Positions 34,923 through 42,949 of a stretch of 64,000 nt of DNA are shown piece by piece. A program made the translations under genes and the position numbers. Each line of letters starts with the position of its first letter. Within the stretch, counting starts at the first letter, position 1. The stretch is from SUG2458 sp051872335 (GTDB taxonomy: Bacteria > Bacillota_I > Bacilli_A > RFN20 > CAG-826), in contig JBJEDT010000025.1 of NCBI GenBank assembly GCA_051872335.1, positions 1 to 64,000 on the forward strand, written 5' to 3'. The notes below the pieces were generated by a model. That model had not been told where the DNA came from. It ran no database searches and worked only from the letters and a program-made list of their open reading frames with translations.

Positions 34923-34946
34923 AAAAACTCCAAACTACTTTGAAAA

Positions 34947-35348
34947 CTAATCGTCTTCAAATAAATCTAATATAAAAAATTTTTCTCTAATCACTGTATC
35001 ATCACACATACTACTTCGTAAAGAACCTTTAATAGATAATCCATTACCTTGATTAATTATAAGAAGAATTATACCATTTTTATAATAAGGTTGTATTTCT
35101 TCACTAAACTTAAATAAAGAAATATTTTCTTTAATCGCGGATGATATTAAGGATGCATCAATATTTATAAAAAAGGAATCATAAGTATCAATCAGCCTTT
35201 CCTTAACGTAATATAATTCTAATACATCTTCACTCTTTTTGGAATTCCCAATTATTTGATATTGGTAAATAAAGTCATTGTTATTTAATTCTAATGCACT
35301 AAAAGATGTTGTAAGAATTAATATACTACTTAGAAATAATTTGTTCAT
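34947..35348 (-). CDS. Small exported protein, possible reduced SpoIIR
   Basis: 133 residues with an N-terminal signal/anchor (1-18, 'FLSSILILTTSFSA'). 'FIYQYQIIGNSKKSEDVLEL' followed by 'YYVKERLIDTY' resembles the SpoIIR pattern 'R-x-RVIANSDSxxDQxLKxxVRDxV', and 'NGIILLIINQGNGLSIKG' sits where SpoIIR has 'YEAVLITLGSGEGxNWW'. It is much shorter than SpoIIR (about 220) and lacks the WWC motif. Position favours it: in Bacillus spoIIR lies in prfA-prmC-ywkF-spoIIR-ywlABC(sua5)-...-rpiB. Assignment is inferred from weak similarity plus gene order. Confidence 0.45.
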   Translation of the reverse strand: MNKLFLSSILILTTSFSALELNNNDFIYQYQIIGNSKKSEDVLELYYVKERLIDTYDSFFINIDASLISSAIKENISLFKFSEEIQPYYKNGIILLIINQGNGLSIKGSLRSSMCDDTVIREKFFILDLFEDD

Positions 35349-35395
35349 TTTATACCCTCAATTAGAGTATAGGTTTATTTTCTAAATATAATCTT

Positions 35396-36223
35396 TTAAC
35401 TTCTTAATTTTTTATAAGTACCTATGTTCTTTAATGAGTCTAGATACTCCATATCTTTTTTAGTAATCTTAAACTCAACATTAAAATTTTCACTTATTCG
35501 TTCTTTATGAACTGATTTAGGTAAAGGTAAAGTATTCTTTTTCAAACAGTAATTAATACATAATTTAGCAACACTTACTTTATATTTTGCTGCCATCTTT
35601 TCTAATAATCCGTTATGAATAATTTCACCTGTTCCAAGAGGAGAATATGCTTCAATTAAAATATCATTTGCTTGGCAATAAGAAGTAATTTCTTCTTGTG
35701 TATTACCTATAAAATATCTAATTTGATTAACCATCGGTTTAAATGAAGTAGCATCAACTATATTTTTAATATCATCTACACTAAAGTTTGATACACCAAT
35801 ACTACGAGCTTTGCCTTCATTATAAATTTCAATAAAAGCCTTCCAAACTTCAATATTTCCTTCTTTACAATCTTTACCAACTTCATCCCAAGGCCAAGGA
35901 GCATGTATCAAATATAAATCGACATAATCGACTCCTAAAAGTTTTAAAGACTTTTTAAAATATTTTTTTGCACCTTTATATGTTTTAATACTAGCTGGAC
36001 ATTTAGTAGTAATAAAAATATCCTTTCTATCAATTTTTGAATCTCTAATAGCTTTGCCTACACTTTTCTCATTACCATAAACAAATGCTGTATCTATATG
36101 ACGATATCCAGCTTCTAGTGCCCATCTACAAGCTTGATAAGCTTCTTTTCCATTTTTTGCTTGCCATGTTCCAAAACCAATAGCAGGTATTGATACACCA
36201 TTATAAAGAATAAAGTCTTCCAT
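35396..36223 (-). CDS. Aldo/keto reductase
   Basis: 275 residues, TIM-barrel NADPH-dependent reductase. The tetrad is present: Asp and Tyr in 'HIDTAFVYGNEKSVGKAI', Lys in 'FITTKCPASI' and His in 'LYLIHAPWPW'. Cofactor-binding residues lie in 'LPLPKSVHKERISEN'. Closest in style to 2,5-diketo-gluconate/YvgN-type reductases. Substrate not readable. AGGAGAG site. It divides the prfA/prmC block from spoIIR/sua5/rpiB. Confidence 0.93.
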   Translation of the reverse strand: MEDFILYNGVSIPAIGFGTWQAKNGKEAYQACRWALEAGYRHIDTAFVYGNEKSVGKAIRDSKIDRKDIFITTKCPASIKTYKGAKKYFKKSLKLLGVDYVDLYLIHAPWPWDEVGKDCKEGNIEVWKAFIEIYNEGKARSIGVSNFSVDDIKNIVDATSFKPMVNQIRYFIGNTQEEITSYCQANDILIEAYSPLGTGEIIHNGLLEKMAAKYKVSVAKLCINYCLKKNTLPLPKSVHKERISENFNVEFKITKKDMEYLDSLKNIGTYKKLRS

Positions 36224-36331
36224 TTTTACTCTCCTTTTTTTAAAATTATATCATAAATAATCAATCAATTCTTAGTAAGAATAGTATAGAAATGAATTAA
36301 TTCTTCAAGATGTAATAAATTTAATAAATAC

Positions 36332-36362
36332 TTCCAACAAATTATAAATATCGTTTGTAAAT
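36332..36362 (+). promoter_or_regulatory. Putative ECF-sigma promoter for the sigma/anti-sigma operon
   Basis: A 31-bp element: TTCCAACAAA at the -35 side and CGTTTGTAAAT at the -10 side. The same layout, same length, appears before the lipoprotein gene at 37875-37905. It ends 16 bp before the sigma-factor ATG. Confidence 0.6.
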
Positions 36363-36377
36363 TAAATGGAGGCACCA

Positions 36378-36902
36378 ATGAACGAAGAATATATTCAAGA
36401 ACTAAAAGAAATGAAAGCCAACAACCTATCGTATTTTGATTCTTTTTATGAAAAAACGAAAAAGAATGTTTTCTTTGCGTGTTACTCTATTTTAAAAAGG
36501 TACGATGAAGCCGAAGATGTCATGCAAGAAGTATATATTAAGTTCCTTGAGACATTACCAAAGTTAGATTTAAATAAATCAGTTTTAGCTTATCTGCTTA
36601 CTATAGCTCATAACTTATCTATTAATAAAATAAATAAAGAAAGAAAAAGAGAATCAACAGAAGTTAACGATAATGACTTTGCTTATAATGAAACAAAAAC
36701 ATATGTTGACAACGATATAATTCTTGAAAAAATGAGAACGATATTAACAGATCAAGAGCATCAAATTGTTATCCTTCATTGTGTAAATGATATGAAACAC
36801 ATCGAAATAGCTAAACACTTAAAAATTCCACTTGGAACAGTTACATATAAATATAGTGAAGCTATTAAAAAATTACAGAAAGGGTTAGGTGATTTTCAAT
36901 GA
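36378..36902 (+). CDS. ECF-type RNA polymerase sigma factor
   Basis: 174 residues from ATG 36378, with GGAGG (36368-36372) 5 nt upstream; an in-frame ATG at 36366 overlaps that site and is rejected. Region 2 is 'ACYSILKRYDEAEDVMQEVYIKFLETL' with the -10 recognition helix; region 4 is 'ILTDQEHQIVILHCVNDMKHIEIAKHLKIPLGTVTYKYSEAIKKL' (helix-turn-helix for the -35), spread over about residues 120-170. It ends in TGA that overlaps the ATG of the anti-sigma gene by 4 bp. It probably drives its own operon and the lipoprotein. Confidence 0.92.
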   Translation: MNEEYIQELKEMKANNLSYFDSFYEKTKKNVFFACYSILKRYDEAEDVMQEVYIKFLETLPKLDLNKSVLAYLLTIAHNLSINKINKERKRESTEVNDNDFAYNETKTYVDNDIILEKMRTILTDQEHQIVILHCVNDMKHIEIAKHLKIPLGTVTYKYSEAIKKLQKGLGDFQ

Positions 36903-37870
36903 ATGAAAATGAATTAAAAAATGAAATTCAGATGGAAGCAGATAATTATATTATTAAAACCAAATCTTCAACTATTTTGAATCGTTTTCAAGAAAAACAA
37001 AATAATAAAAATCCTTTTTACCGTACTAACATTTTTAAATTCTCCACCATTGGTCTTTCTTGTGCTGCAGTTATAATTACAACGACCATTGTTTTAAATA
37101 ATCAACTAAAGAAGAATAATCAAATACCTTTGAATAACAAAGTTTTAAATATGACTACTATTGAAGCTCTCGCTGGTATATCTTATTTAGATAGTGAAAG
37201 CACTCAAAACAATCGATATTCTAAAAGATTATCTTCTATTTCATATAAAGAAGATGAAGATCTTACTAATACTAAATTTGAACAAATTTGTGATACATTT
37301 TATACATACGTTCCTATGATAACTAATTTATCAACATACGAAACATATACTCCATTGAATTCAGATAATAAAGATTTTAAATATTGTCTTAAATTCTCAT
37401 CTTTTTATCTTTACTATAATGAAAGTATTCATAATGGCAAAAAGACTAATATTGATGGTTTAATTAAAAAAGATAATCAAACTTTTGATATTAATATAAC
37501 AATTAAAAAAGAAGATGATGAAATGAAAACAAAAATGAAAATCATTGAATCATCTACAAGTTATATTGAAATCGAACAAGAAGTTGAAACAAATGAAAAC
37601 GAGTATTCATTAAAACATGTTAAAAATGATGAAGTTTATGAAGAAATTAATTTTGAAATAGAAGATGATGAAAAGAAACTTGAAGTTGAAATTTCTAAAG
37701 GTATTGAACTTGAATATGAATATGAGATTTTATCTACCTCGAGTGATCAAATTACTTTTGCTGTTGATACAGGAGATGAAGAACTTGATGAAGTTATTTT
37801 AAATTTAGAAACACTTGAATTTAAAACAACTTTTAATAACACTATCTATCTATATAAAAAAGAATTTTAG
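36899..37870 (+). CDS. Probable membrane anti-sigma factor
   Basis: 323 residues: a 45-residue cytoplasmic head, one transmembrane helix (about 46-68, 'FSTIGLSCAAVIITTTIVL') and a 250-residue external domain rich in Glu/Lys beta-strand-like repeats. The head lacks a zinc ZAS motif (no HxxxCxxC), so it would hold sigma in another way. The 4-bp overlap with the sigma gene is the usual sigma/anti-sigma layout. The external domain resembles the downstream lipoprotein in composition and pattern ('INITIKKEDDEMKTKMKI', 'YEEINFEIEDDEKKLEVEI'), suggesting both sense or bind the same thing. Confidence 0.72.
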   Translation: MNENELKNEIQMEADNYIIKTKSSTILNRFQEKQNNKNPFYRTNIFKFSTIGLSCAAVIITTTIVLNNQLKKNNQIPLNNKVLNMTTIEALAGISYLDSESTQNNRYSKRLSSISYKEDEDLTNTKFEQICDTFYTYVPMITNLSTYETYTPLNSDNKDFKYCLKFSSFYLYYNESIHNGKKTNIDGLIKKDNQTFDINITIKKEDDEMKTKMKIIESSTSYIEIEQEVETNENEYSLKHVKNDEVYEEINFEIEDDEKKLEVEISKGIELEYEYEILSTSSDQITFAVDTGDEELDEVILNLETLEFKTTFNNTIYLYKKEF

Positions 37871-37874
37871 AATT

Positions 37875-37905
37875 TTCCAGCAAAATGCAATTTCTATTTG
37901 TAAAT
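37875..37905 (+). promoter_or_regulatory. Second putative ECF-sigma promoter, for the lipoprotein gene
   Basis: TTCCAGCAAA and CTATTTGTAAAT in a 31-bp frame identical in length to 36332-36362. It begins 5 bp after the anti-sigma stop and ends 24 bp before the lipoprotein ATG, with an AAAGGAAA site between. Confidence 0.6.
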
Positions 37906-37928
37906 AAAGTAGAAAGGAAAATTAAATT

Positions 37929-38759
37929 ATGAAAAAGACACTTTATTTAACATTACTTGCTCTCTTACCTGCTTCTTTAGCTAGCTGCTCTCCATCAACT
38001 GTTTCAAACTTATTAACCAAAAAACAATTTAGTTACCAAGCATTAACTACTTCATTTATGGTTGATGCAGTTCCTTCATCAGTATTAGGAATGAAAAAAT
38101 TAGCTTCTGAAAATCAAGATGAAGTCTTTAATCTTCTAGATGAAATTGATTTATTATTAGCTAACTTTGATGCAGACTTTACATCTACTATTGTCAACTC
38201 TGACAAAGAAGAATACGAAACAAAAGAAATTATTACATACACTTCTTCTGAAGATGAAAATTTAGAAATTACTCTTTATTACAATACAAAAGAAGAAGTT
38301 GAAGAAGACGAAGAAGAAATTGAACAAGAAACCACAAGAACTGGTCTTCTTATAAAAGATGAAATGACTTATACATTTAAAACTAAAGTCGAAAACGAAC
38401 AAGAAGAAGATGAAGTAGAAACAGAAGAAAAATTCATTCTTTATACTAGTGAAGATGAAAAAAGTTATATTAAATCGACTAGAAGTGAAGAAATTGAAGG
38501 TAATGAAAAAGAAGTAGAATACTCTTATGAAATTGTTGAAAACAATAAAAAGGTTGAAGAATTTTCTTTCAAACAAGAAATAGAAGATTCTAAAGAAAAA
38601 ATCAAATTTAAAATTGATGGTAAAGAATATAAAATTCACACTTATGCAGAGCAAGAAAACACATACTTAAAAGTAAAAAATGAACAAACAAATGAAATCA
38701 CTACTTATCTAAAAGTAGTAGATGAATTAGGTAATGTATCTTACTCAATAGTAGAATAA
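37929..38759 (+). CDS. Glu-rich lipoprotein of the ECF-sigma module
   Basis: 276 residues. Type II signal peptide with lipobox 'LPASLASC' (Cys at residue 20), then an acidic external domain (about 90 Glu/Asp) with strand-like alternation ('ENLEITLYYNTKEEVEED', 'EKEVEYSYEIVENNKKVEE'). It looks like a relative of the anti-sigma external domain. No enzyme motif. It may be the sensor or output of the module, for instance a surface ligand or cation buffer. It ends at a bidirectional terminator. Confidence 0.75.
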   Translation: MKKTLYLTLLALLPASLASCSPSTVSNLLTKKQFSYQALTTSFMVDAVPSSVLGMKKLASENQDEVFNLLDEIDLLLANFDADFTSTIVNSDKEEYETKEIITYTSSEDENLEITLYYNTKEEVEEDEEEIEQETTRTGLLIKDEMTYTFKTKVENEQEEDEVETEEKFILYTSEDEKSYIKSTRSEEIEGNEKEVEYSYEIVENNKKVEEFSFKQEIEDSKEKIKFKIDGKEYKIHTYAEQENTYLKVKNEQTNEITTYLKVVDELGNVSYSIVE

Positions 38760-38761
38760 CA

Positions 38762-38810
38762 AAAAATAGTTAATCAATAACTTGAATCAGTTATATGATT
38801 AACTATTTTT
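38762..38810. terminator. Long bidirectional terminator with nested hairpin
   Basis: Outer perfect 15-bp stem AAAAATAGTTAATCA / TGATTAACTATTTTT (38762-38776 with 38796-38810) encloses an inner stem ATAACT / AGTTAT. It serves the converging lipoprotein and prmC genes; the prmC stop lies at its edge. Confidence 0.85.
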
Positions 38811-39648
38811 ATTTTGAATATCTAATTTCTAAAATTCGATCTTTTCCATTAATATCAATATGGAAACAATATTTGGAATTAGGAAGATATTCTTTTATTA
38901 ATTTTGTAAGTTCTTGTTTTTGAGTACAACCTATTTCAAAAAATAAATAAGCCATATCTTGAACGTGTTTATTTAATGTTTTAAATAACTTACGATACAT
39001 TTCAAGTCCATCTCCACTTGGAGGTATTAAAGCTAAATGTGGTTCATTGTTCCATACTATATCTTCTATCTCTTCGTTATAAGAAATATATGGTGGATTA
39101 CAAATAATTACATTAGCTTTTTTTGTATTTTTGAAATTATTTAATAAATCACTTTCAATAAATTTAACATCAACATTTAAATCTTTAGCATTTCTAGAAG
39201 CAACATCTAAAGCATCTTTTGATATATCACTTAAATAAACAAGAGCATCTTCTTTATTTAATTTATATGTTATTCCTAAACAACCGGATCCTGTACAAAT
39301 ATCATATACAACAGGATTTGTTAAATTACTAGTTGTTCTTATAACTAAATCAATTAATTCTTCAGTTTCATTACGTGGAATAAGAACCCTATTATCAACA
39401 TAAAAGTCATTCCCATAGAAATGACCTTTTTTAATTACATATTGAACTGGTTCTCCACTTAATAAACGATTAAATTGTTCACTAAGTAAACTATAATCTT
39501 CTATTTCATCAAAAGCATGTAATTCAACTTCAACATGATTTTTATAACCTAGAAAATTTTCAAATAAAATATCAAATGATGACTTTTCAATAGATGTGTT
39601 CTCAATCCTTTTTAAAAATTGTTGATAAACATCTCTAATTTGAGCCAT
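38809..39648 (-). CDS. prmC: Release factor glutamine methyltransferase PrmC (HemK)
   Basis: 279 residues from ATG 39648 with AAGG 8 nt upstream, inside the end of prfA. N-terminal helical bundle contacts RF; the methyltransferase part has motif I 'VVYDICTGSGCLGITYKL' and the catalytic 'VIICNPPYISYNEE' (NPPY). It methylates the Gln of GGQ in RF1 and RF2, both present here. The chosen ATG lies 2 nt after the prfA stop, the usual coupling. Confidence 0.95.
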   Translation of the reverse strand: MAQIRDVYQQFLKRIENTSIEKSSFDILFENFLGYKNHVEVELHAFDEIEDYSLLSEQFNRLLSGEPVQYVIKKGHFYGNDFYVDNRVLIPRNETEELIDLVIRTTSNLTNPVVYDICTGSGCLGITYKLNKEDALVYLSDISKDALDVASRNAKDLNVDVKFIESDLLNNFKNTKKANVIICNPPYISYNEEIEDIVWNNEPHLALIPPSGDGLEMYRKLFKTLNKHVQDMAYLFFEIGCTQKQELTKLIKEYLPNSKYCFHIDINGKDRILEIRYSK

Positions 39649-39649
39649 T

Positions 39650-40729
39650 TTAGTTACCTTCTGCCATTCTTTGTTTTTGATCTTCATCCATTAGAGCTTG
39701 AATGATTTCATCAAGTTCTCCTTCCATAACTCGATCAAGTTTTTGGACTGTAAAACCAATACGATGATCAGTTACACGATTTTGTGGATAGTTATAAGTT
39801 CTAATCTTTTCTGATCTTTCTCCAGTACCAACTTTTAATTTACGTTCAGCACCAATTTTTTCTTCTTGTTCAGCAATTTTAGCAGCGAGAATTTTAGCTC
39901 TTAACATTTCCATAGCAAGTGCTCTATTTTGAATTTGTGATTTTTCAATTTGAGAAGCAGCAACAATACCAGTTGGAATATGTGTTATACGAACAGCAGA
40001 ATCTGTTTTATTAACGTTTTGACCACCAGCTCCTTGAGAACGATATACATCAATTTGTAAATCAGCAGGATTGATTTCAACATCAACTTCTTCTGCTTCA
40101 GGCATTACTAAAACAGTAGCAACGGAAGTATGAATTCTTCCTTGTGCTTCAGTCTTTGGAACACGTTGAACACGGTGTGCACCAGATTCAAATTTTAATT
40201 TAGAATAAACACCTTTACCTTTAACAGTAAATGAAACAAGAGAAAAACCTCCTAAACCTGAAGAGTTTTCATCAACAAGTTGAATTTTCCATCCTTGAGC
40301 TTCAGCATATCGAGTATACATTCTAAATAAATCCGCAGCAAATAAGTCAGCTTCATCTCCACCGACAGCCCCTCTAATTTCAACAATGATGTTTTTATCA
40401 TCATTAGGATCTTTTGGTAAAAGTAGAATTCTAATTTCTTCAATTAATTCTTCAGCTCTTTTTCCTAATGCTTTATACTCTTCTTTACCCATTTCGGAGA
40501 TTTCAGGATCTTTATCATTAGTCATAAGTAAAGCATCTTCTCTATCACTAATAACTTTTTTATACTCTAAATACTTTTCTACAGGAGCTTCTAAATTGGC
40601 TCTTTCAACAGATAAATCACGATATAAACGACGATCTTTAGAAGTAGAATCATCCATTAATTGTCTATCAAGTTCTTCTAATCTTTTAATAGACGCTTCT
40701 AGACGATCTTCCATGTTTTTTTCCATCAT
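39650..40729 (-). CDS. prfA: Peptide chain release factor 1 (RF1)
   Basis: 359 residues from ATG 40729 (GAGGG 6 nt upstream; a second ATG directly follows). A longer open frame upstream adds a non-family leader. GGQ loop 'RSQGAGGQNVNKTDSAVR', codon-recognition region near 'SGAHRVQRVPKTEAQGRIHTS', and 'NRVTDHRIGFTVQKLD'. RF1 reads UAA/UAG. Sits upstream of prmC as in most bacteria. Confidence 0.97.
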   Translation of the reverse strand: MMEKNMEDRLEASIKRLEELDRQLMDDSTSKDRRLYRDLSVERANLEAPVEKYLEYKKVISDREDALLMTNDKDPEISEMGKEEYKALGKRAEELIEEIRILLLPKDPNDDKNIIVEIRGAVGGDEADLFAADLFRMYTRYAEAQGWKIQLVDENSSGLGGFSLVSFTVKGKGVYSKLKFESGAHRVQRVPKTEAQGRIHTSVATVLVMPEAEEVDVEINPADLQIDVYRSQGAGGQNVNKTDSAVRITHIPTGIVAASQIEKSQIQNRALAMEMLRAKILAAKIAEQEEKIGAERKLKVGTGERSEKIRTYNYPQNRVTDHRIGFTVQKLDRVMEGELDEIIQALMDEDQKQRMAEGN

Positions 40730-40841
40730 AAATATCCCTCGCTTTCTTGCAACTCTATTATCATATCTTATTTTAAAATAAATATAAAGTAAAAGCATTA
40801 AAATCTTTTGTTAAATTAATTGATATTTATATTTATTTTAG

Positions 40842-41732
40842 TTATTTAATTTTCTTTGCAAGACAATAACAAACTCCTTGTGGAGCTTTAATTTGTTTAT
40901 TAGGATTTAACTTATTATAGGAATAAAAATATTCTTGAGTCATCGTAATATCATCTAAATATTTAATAATTTTAAATCCGTACTTTTGTAATATATTTTT
41001 AATTTCATTATATGAATACTTAGCTTTCATTGGTTCATTAGCTCCAGAGGCCAACTTCTCATTTGTTTTTGTTTGAATACTTTCATTAAGTGAAGGAAAA
41101 TCAAAAATTATTTCACTATCTACACTAATGATTTTAGATATATTACATAGCATATTTTCAAAATCATTTTTAGATAAATAATAAACTATACCTAACAAAC
41201 TACAAAATGATTTTTCATTCTTCTTAAAATTACTATATAAAATATTTTTTATCCAATCAATTTTTGTAAAGTCACATTTAATAAAATTTGCTTTCGTATA
41301 ATCGATATTACTTTTTTGTAATCGAAGAATCTTATCATCAATCATTTCTTTTTTATCAATTTCAAAAATTTTTAGTTCTTTAAAGTTATTACGGTACGCA
41401 TAAGTATCGTATCCTGATGCAAATATTAAATATTGTTTACAATCATTTTTAATCATTCTTTCTAGACTAGTTTCACAAAAAATGGATCTTCCTAAAATAG
41501 AAGGAGCTAACTGATTATTCACAATCCAATCTAAGGCTTCTTTATTATCACCTTTAAAATTTGGATTAAAAAAAAGAATACCATCACTCATATTTTTTGA
41601 TATAAAATCGTATTCTTCTTTTGTTAAAATTCTTGATGCTACATCATCTTTTAATATTGGTTCTACACTATTTTTAAAATGATAAGCTCTAGCAAAACAA
41701 CTAATTAAAGAAGTTAAATTTTTATTTTCCAT
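40842..41732 (-). CDS. LCM-family (PPM2-type) SAM-dependent methyltransferase
   Basis: 296 residues of the leucine-carboxyl-methyltransferase family. 'SLISCFARAYHFKNSVEPIL' is the family start; SAM motif I reads 'LIFASGYDTYAYR'; 'FEIDKKEMIDDKILRLQ' is motif II and 'FCSLLGIVYYLSKNDFENML' follows. Bacterial members methylate diverse carboxylates or hydroxyls, often in secondary metabolism; target unknown. Isolated gene with a GGGTGATG site. Confidence 0.88.
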   Translation of the reverse strand: MENKNLTSLISCFARAYHFKNSVEPILKDDVASRILTKEEYDFISKNMSDGILFFNPNFKGDNKEALDWIVNNQLAPSILGRSIFCETSLERMIKNDCKQYLIFASGYDTYAYRNNFKELKIFEIDKKEMIDDKILRLQKSNIDYTKANFIKCDFTKIDWIKNILYSNFKKNEKSFCSLLGIVYYLSKNDFENMLCNISKIISVDSEIIFDFPSLNESIQTKTNEKLASGANEPMKAKYSYNEIKNILQKYGFKIIKYLDDITMTQEYFYSYNKLNPNKQIKAPQGVCYCLAKKIK

Positions 41733-41781
41733 AACATCACCCTAATTACTTAATACGCTACTTTTATGTCTATTACTAGTC

Positions 41782-41810
41782 TTGAAAAAAAGGTGATTTT
41801 TTGGTAATAT
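41782..41810 (+). promoter_or_regulatory. SigA promoter with no obvious coding gene directly behind it
   Basis: TTGAAA (41782-41787), 17-bp spacer, TAATAT (41805-41810). The transcript would start near 41817 and meet the hairpin at 41881-41913. Confidence 0.5.
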
Positions 41811-41816
41811 AAAAGC

Positions 41817-41920
41817 AAGAAAAACATTAATAAATTAAAAAAAAGAAGCTATGTTAGTGCACTTTAATAAGGGATTATTTAAACATAGAGGTTATAGTTT
41901 TATCTCTATGTTTTTATTTG
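41817..41920 (+). ncRNA. Possible small RNA or attenuator leader
   Basis: About 100 nt between a promoter and a terminator-like hairpin, with no coding frame. CTATGTT (about 41852-41858) can pair with AACATAG (41882-41888), which would block the terminator stem AAACATAGAG / CTCTATGTTT (41881-41890 with 41904-41913). This is the geometry of an antiterminator/terminator pair. No known RNA family recognised. Downstream is the frameshifted RhuM-Fic gene, which also has its own promoter. Confidence 0.35.
41881..41920 (+). terminator. Terminator-like hairpin
   Basis: Perfect 10-bp stem AAACATAGAG / CTCTATGTTT with a 13-nt loop, then TTATTTG. Confidence 0.6.
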
Positions 41921-41928
41921 TTTGATTG

Positions 41929-41957
41929 TTGATTTTTAAGACACAAAGTGCTATAAT
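41929..41957 (+). promoter_or_regulatory. SigA promoter of the RhuM-Fic gene
   Basis: TTGATT (41929-41934), 17-bp spacer, TGC then TATAAT (41952-41957), an extended -10. AGGAGG at 41971-41976 precedes ATG 41984. Confidence 0.75.
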
Positions 41958-41983
41958 ATGATTATATAGTAGGAGGTTTCATT

Positions 41984-42948
41984 ATGGATAAATTTCAAAT
42001 TGTTAAATTTGTAGATAACGAGTTTGAAATTGATGTAAGAGCCGATAAAGAAAATGATACTGTATGGTTAAACACAGAGCAGATAAGTAAGTTATTTAAT
42101 AGAGATTATAAAACAATTAGAAAACACATCAACAATATATTAAAAGAAGAATTAAAAGGAGAAGTGGTTGTCGCAAATTTTGCGAGTACCACAAAACACG
42201 GAGCTTTAAATAATAAGGAACAAACACATATCGTTGAATATTACAATCTTGATATGATTATTTCTATTGGATATAGAGTTAAATCTCAAAGAGGCGTTCT
42301 TTTTAGAAGATGGGCAAATAAAGTTCTTAAAGATTATTTGATAAAAGGTTATGCAATTAATGAGAAAAGAATTGCTGTTTTAAATAAGACTATTGAAATA
42401 CAAAGTAAGATGCTTTCTTCATCTTTAAATATCGATGAAACCTCATTAGTCAATGTTATTAATGAGTATACTAAAGCTTTAGATTTACTTGATGATTATG
42501 ACCATCAATGCGTCATAAAACCTAATGGAAGAAAGACTGTTTATAGACTAGAATATGATGAATGTAGAAAAATTATTGATTCCATGAAATTTGCTGATAC
42601 CTCTTCAGTATTTGGTGTAGAAAAAGAAAGCGGTAAATTAATGGTATTTTAGCAGCTGTTTATCAAGATGTCTTTGGTCAAGAAGTTTATCCTTCTTTAG
42701 AAGAAAAAGCTGCACATTTATTATATTTCTTAGTAAAAGATCATCCATTTGTTGATGGATGTAAAAGAATTGCCGCAACACTATTTTTAGAATTTTTAAA
42801 TAGAAATAATGCGTTAGTGAGAACAGGAAAAATGATTATTGCAAATGATACATTAGTTGCTATAACACTATTAACTGCAGAATCTAAACCGAAAGAAATG
42901 GAAGTAGTAATTAAGTTAATTATGAACTTCTTAGTTGGTGAAAAATAA
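41984..42948 (+). pseudogene. RhuM-Fic (virulence RhuM / Fic-domain) gene with single-base frameshift
   Basis: The first frame (222 residues to TAG 42650-42652) is a RhuM protein: 'TVWLNTEQISKLFNRDYKTIRKHI', 'YNLDMIISIGYRVKSQRGVLFRRWA'. The homologous C-terminal Fic domain continues in the +1 frame to TAA 42946-42948: 'VYPSLEEKAAHLLYFLV', 'DHPFVDGCKRIAATLFLEFL'. Restoring one A near 42640 gives 'GKLNGILAAVY', joining both parts into an intact ~321-residue protein. In addition the Fic motif HPFxxGNxxR reads HPFVDGCKR, so the catalytic Asn is replaced by Cys. Either a recent pseudogene, a sequencing error in an A-run, or recoding. Confidence 0.85.
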
Positions 42949-42949
42949 T

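Noticed and set aside
38262..38654. Long minus-strand open frame rich in Phe/Ile
   Set aside because: It is the antisense of the Glu/Lys-rich lipoprotein gene; GAA/AAA codons read backwards give TTC/TTT. No ribosome site.
41840..41890. Resemblance to type II tracrRNA (GCTATGTT, AATAAGG-like string)
   Set aside because: No repeat array, no cas genes in the window and the anti-repeat orientation is wrong; treated only as a possible small RNA.
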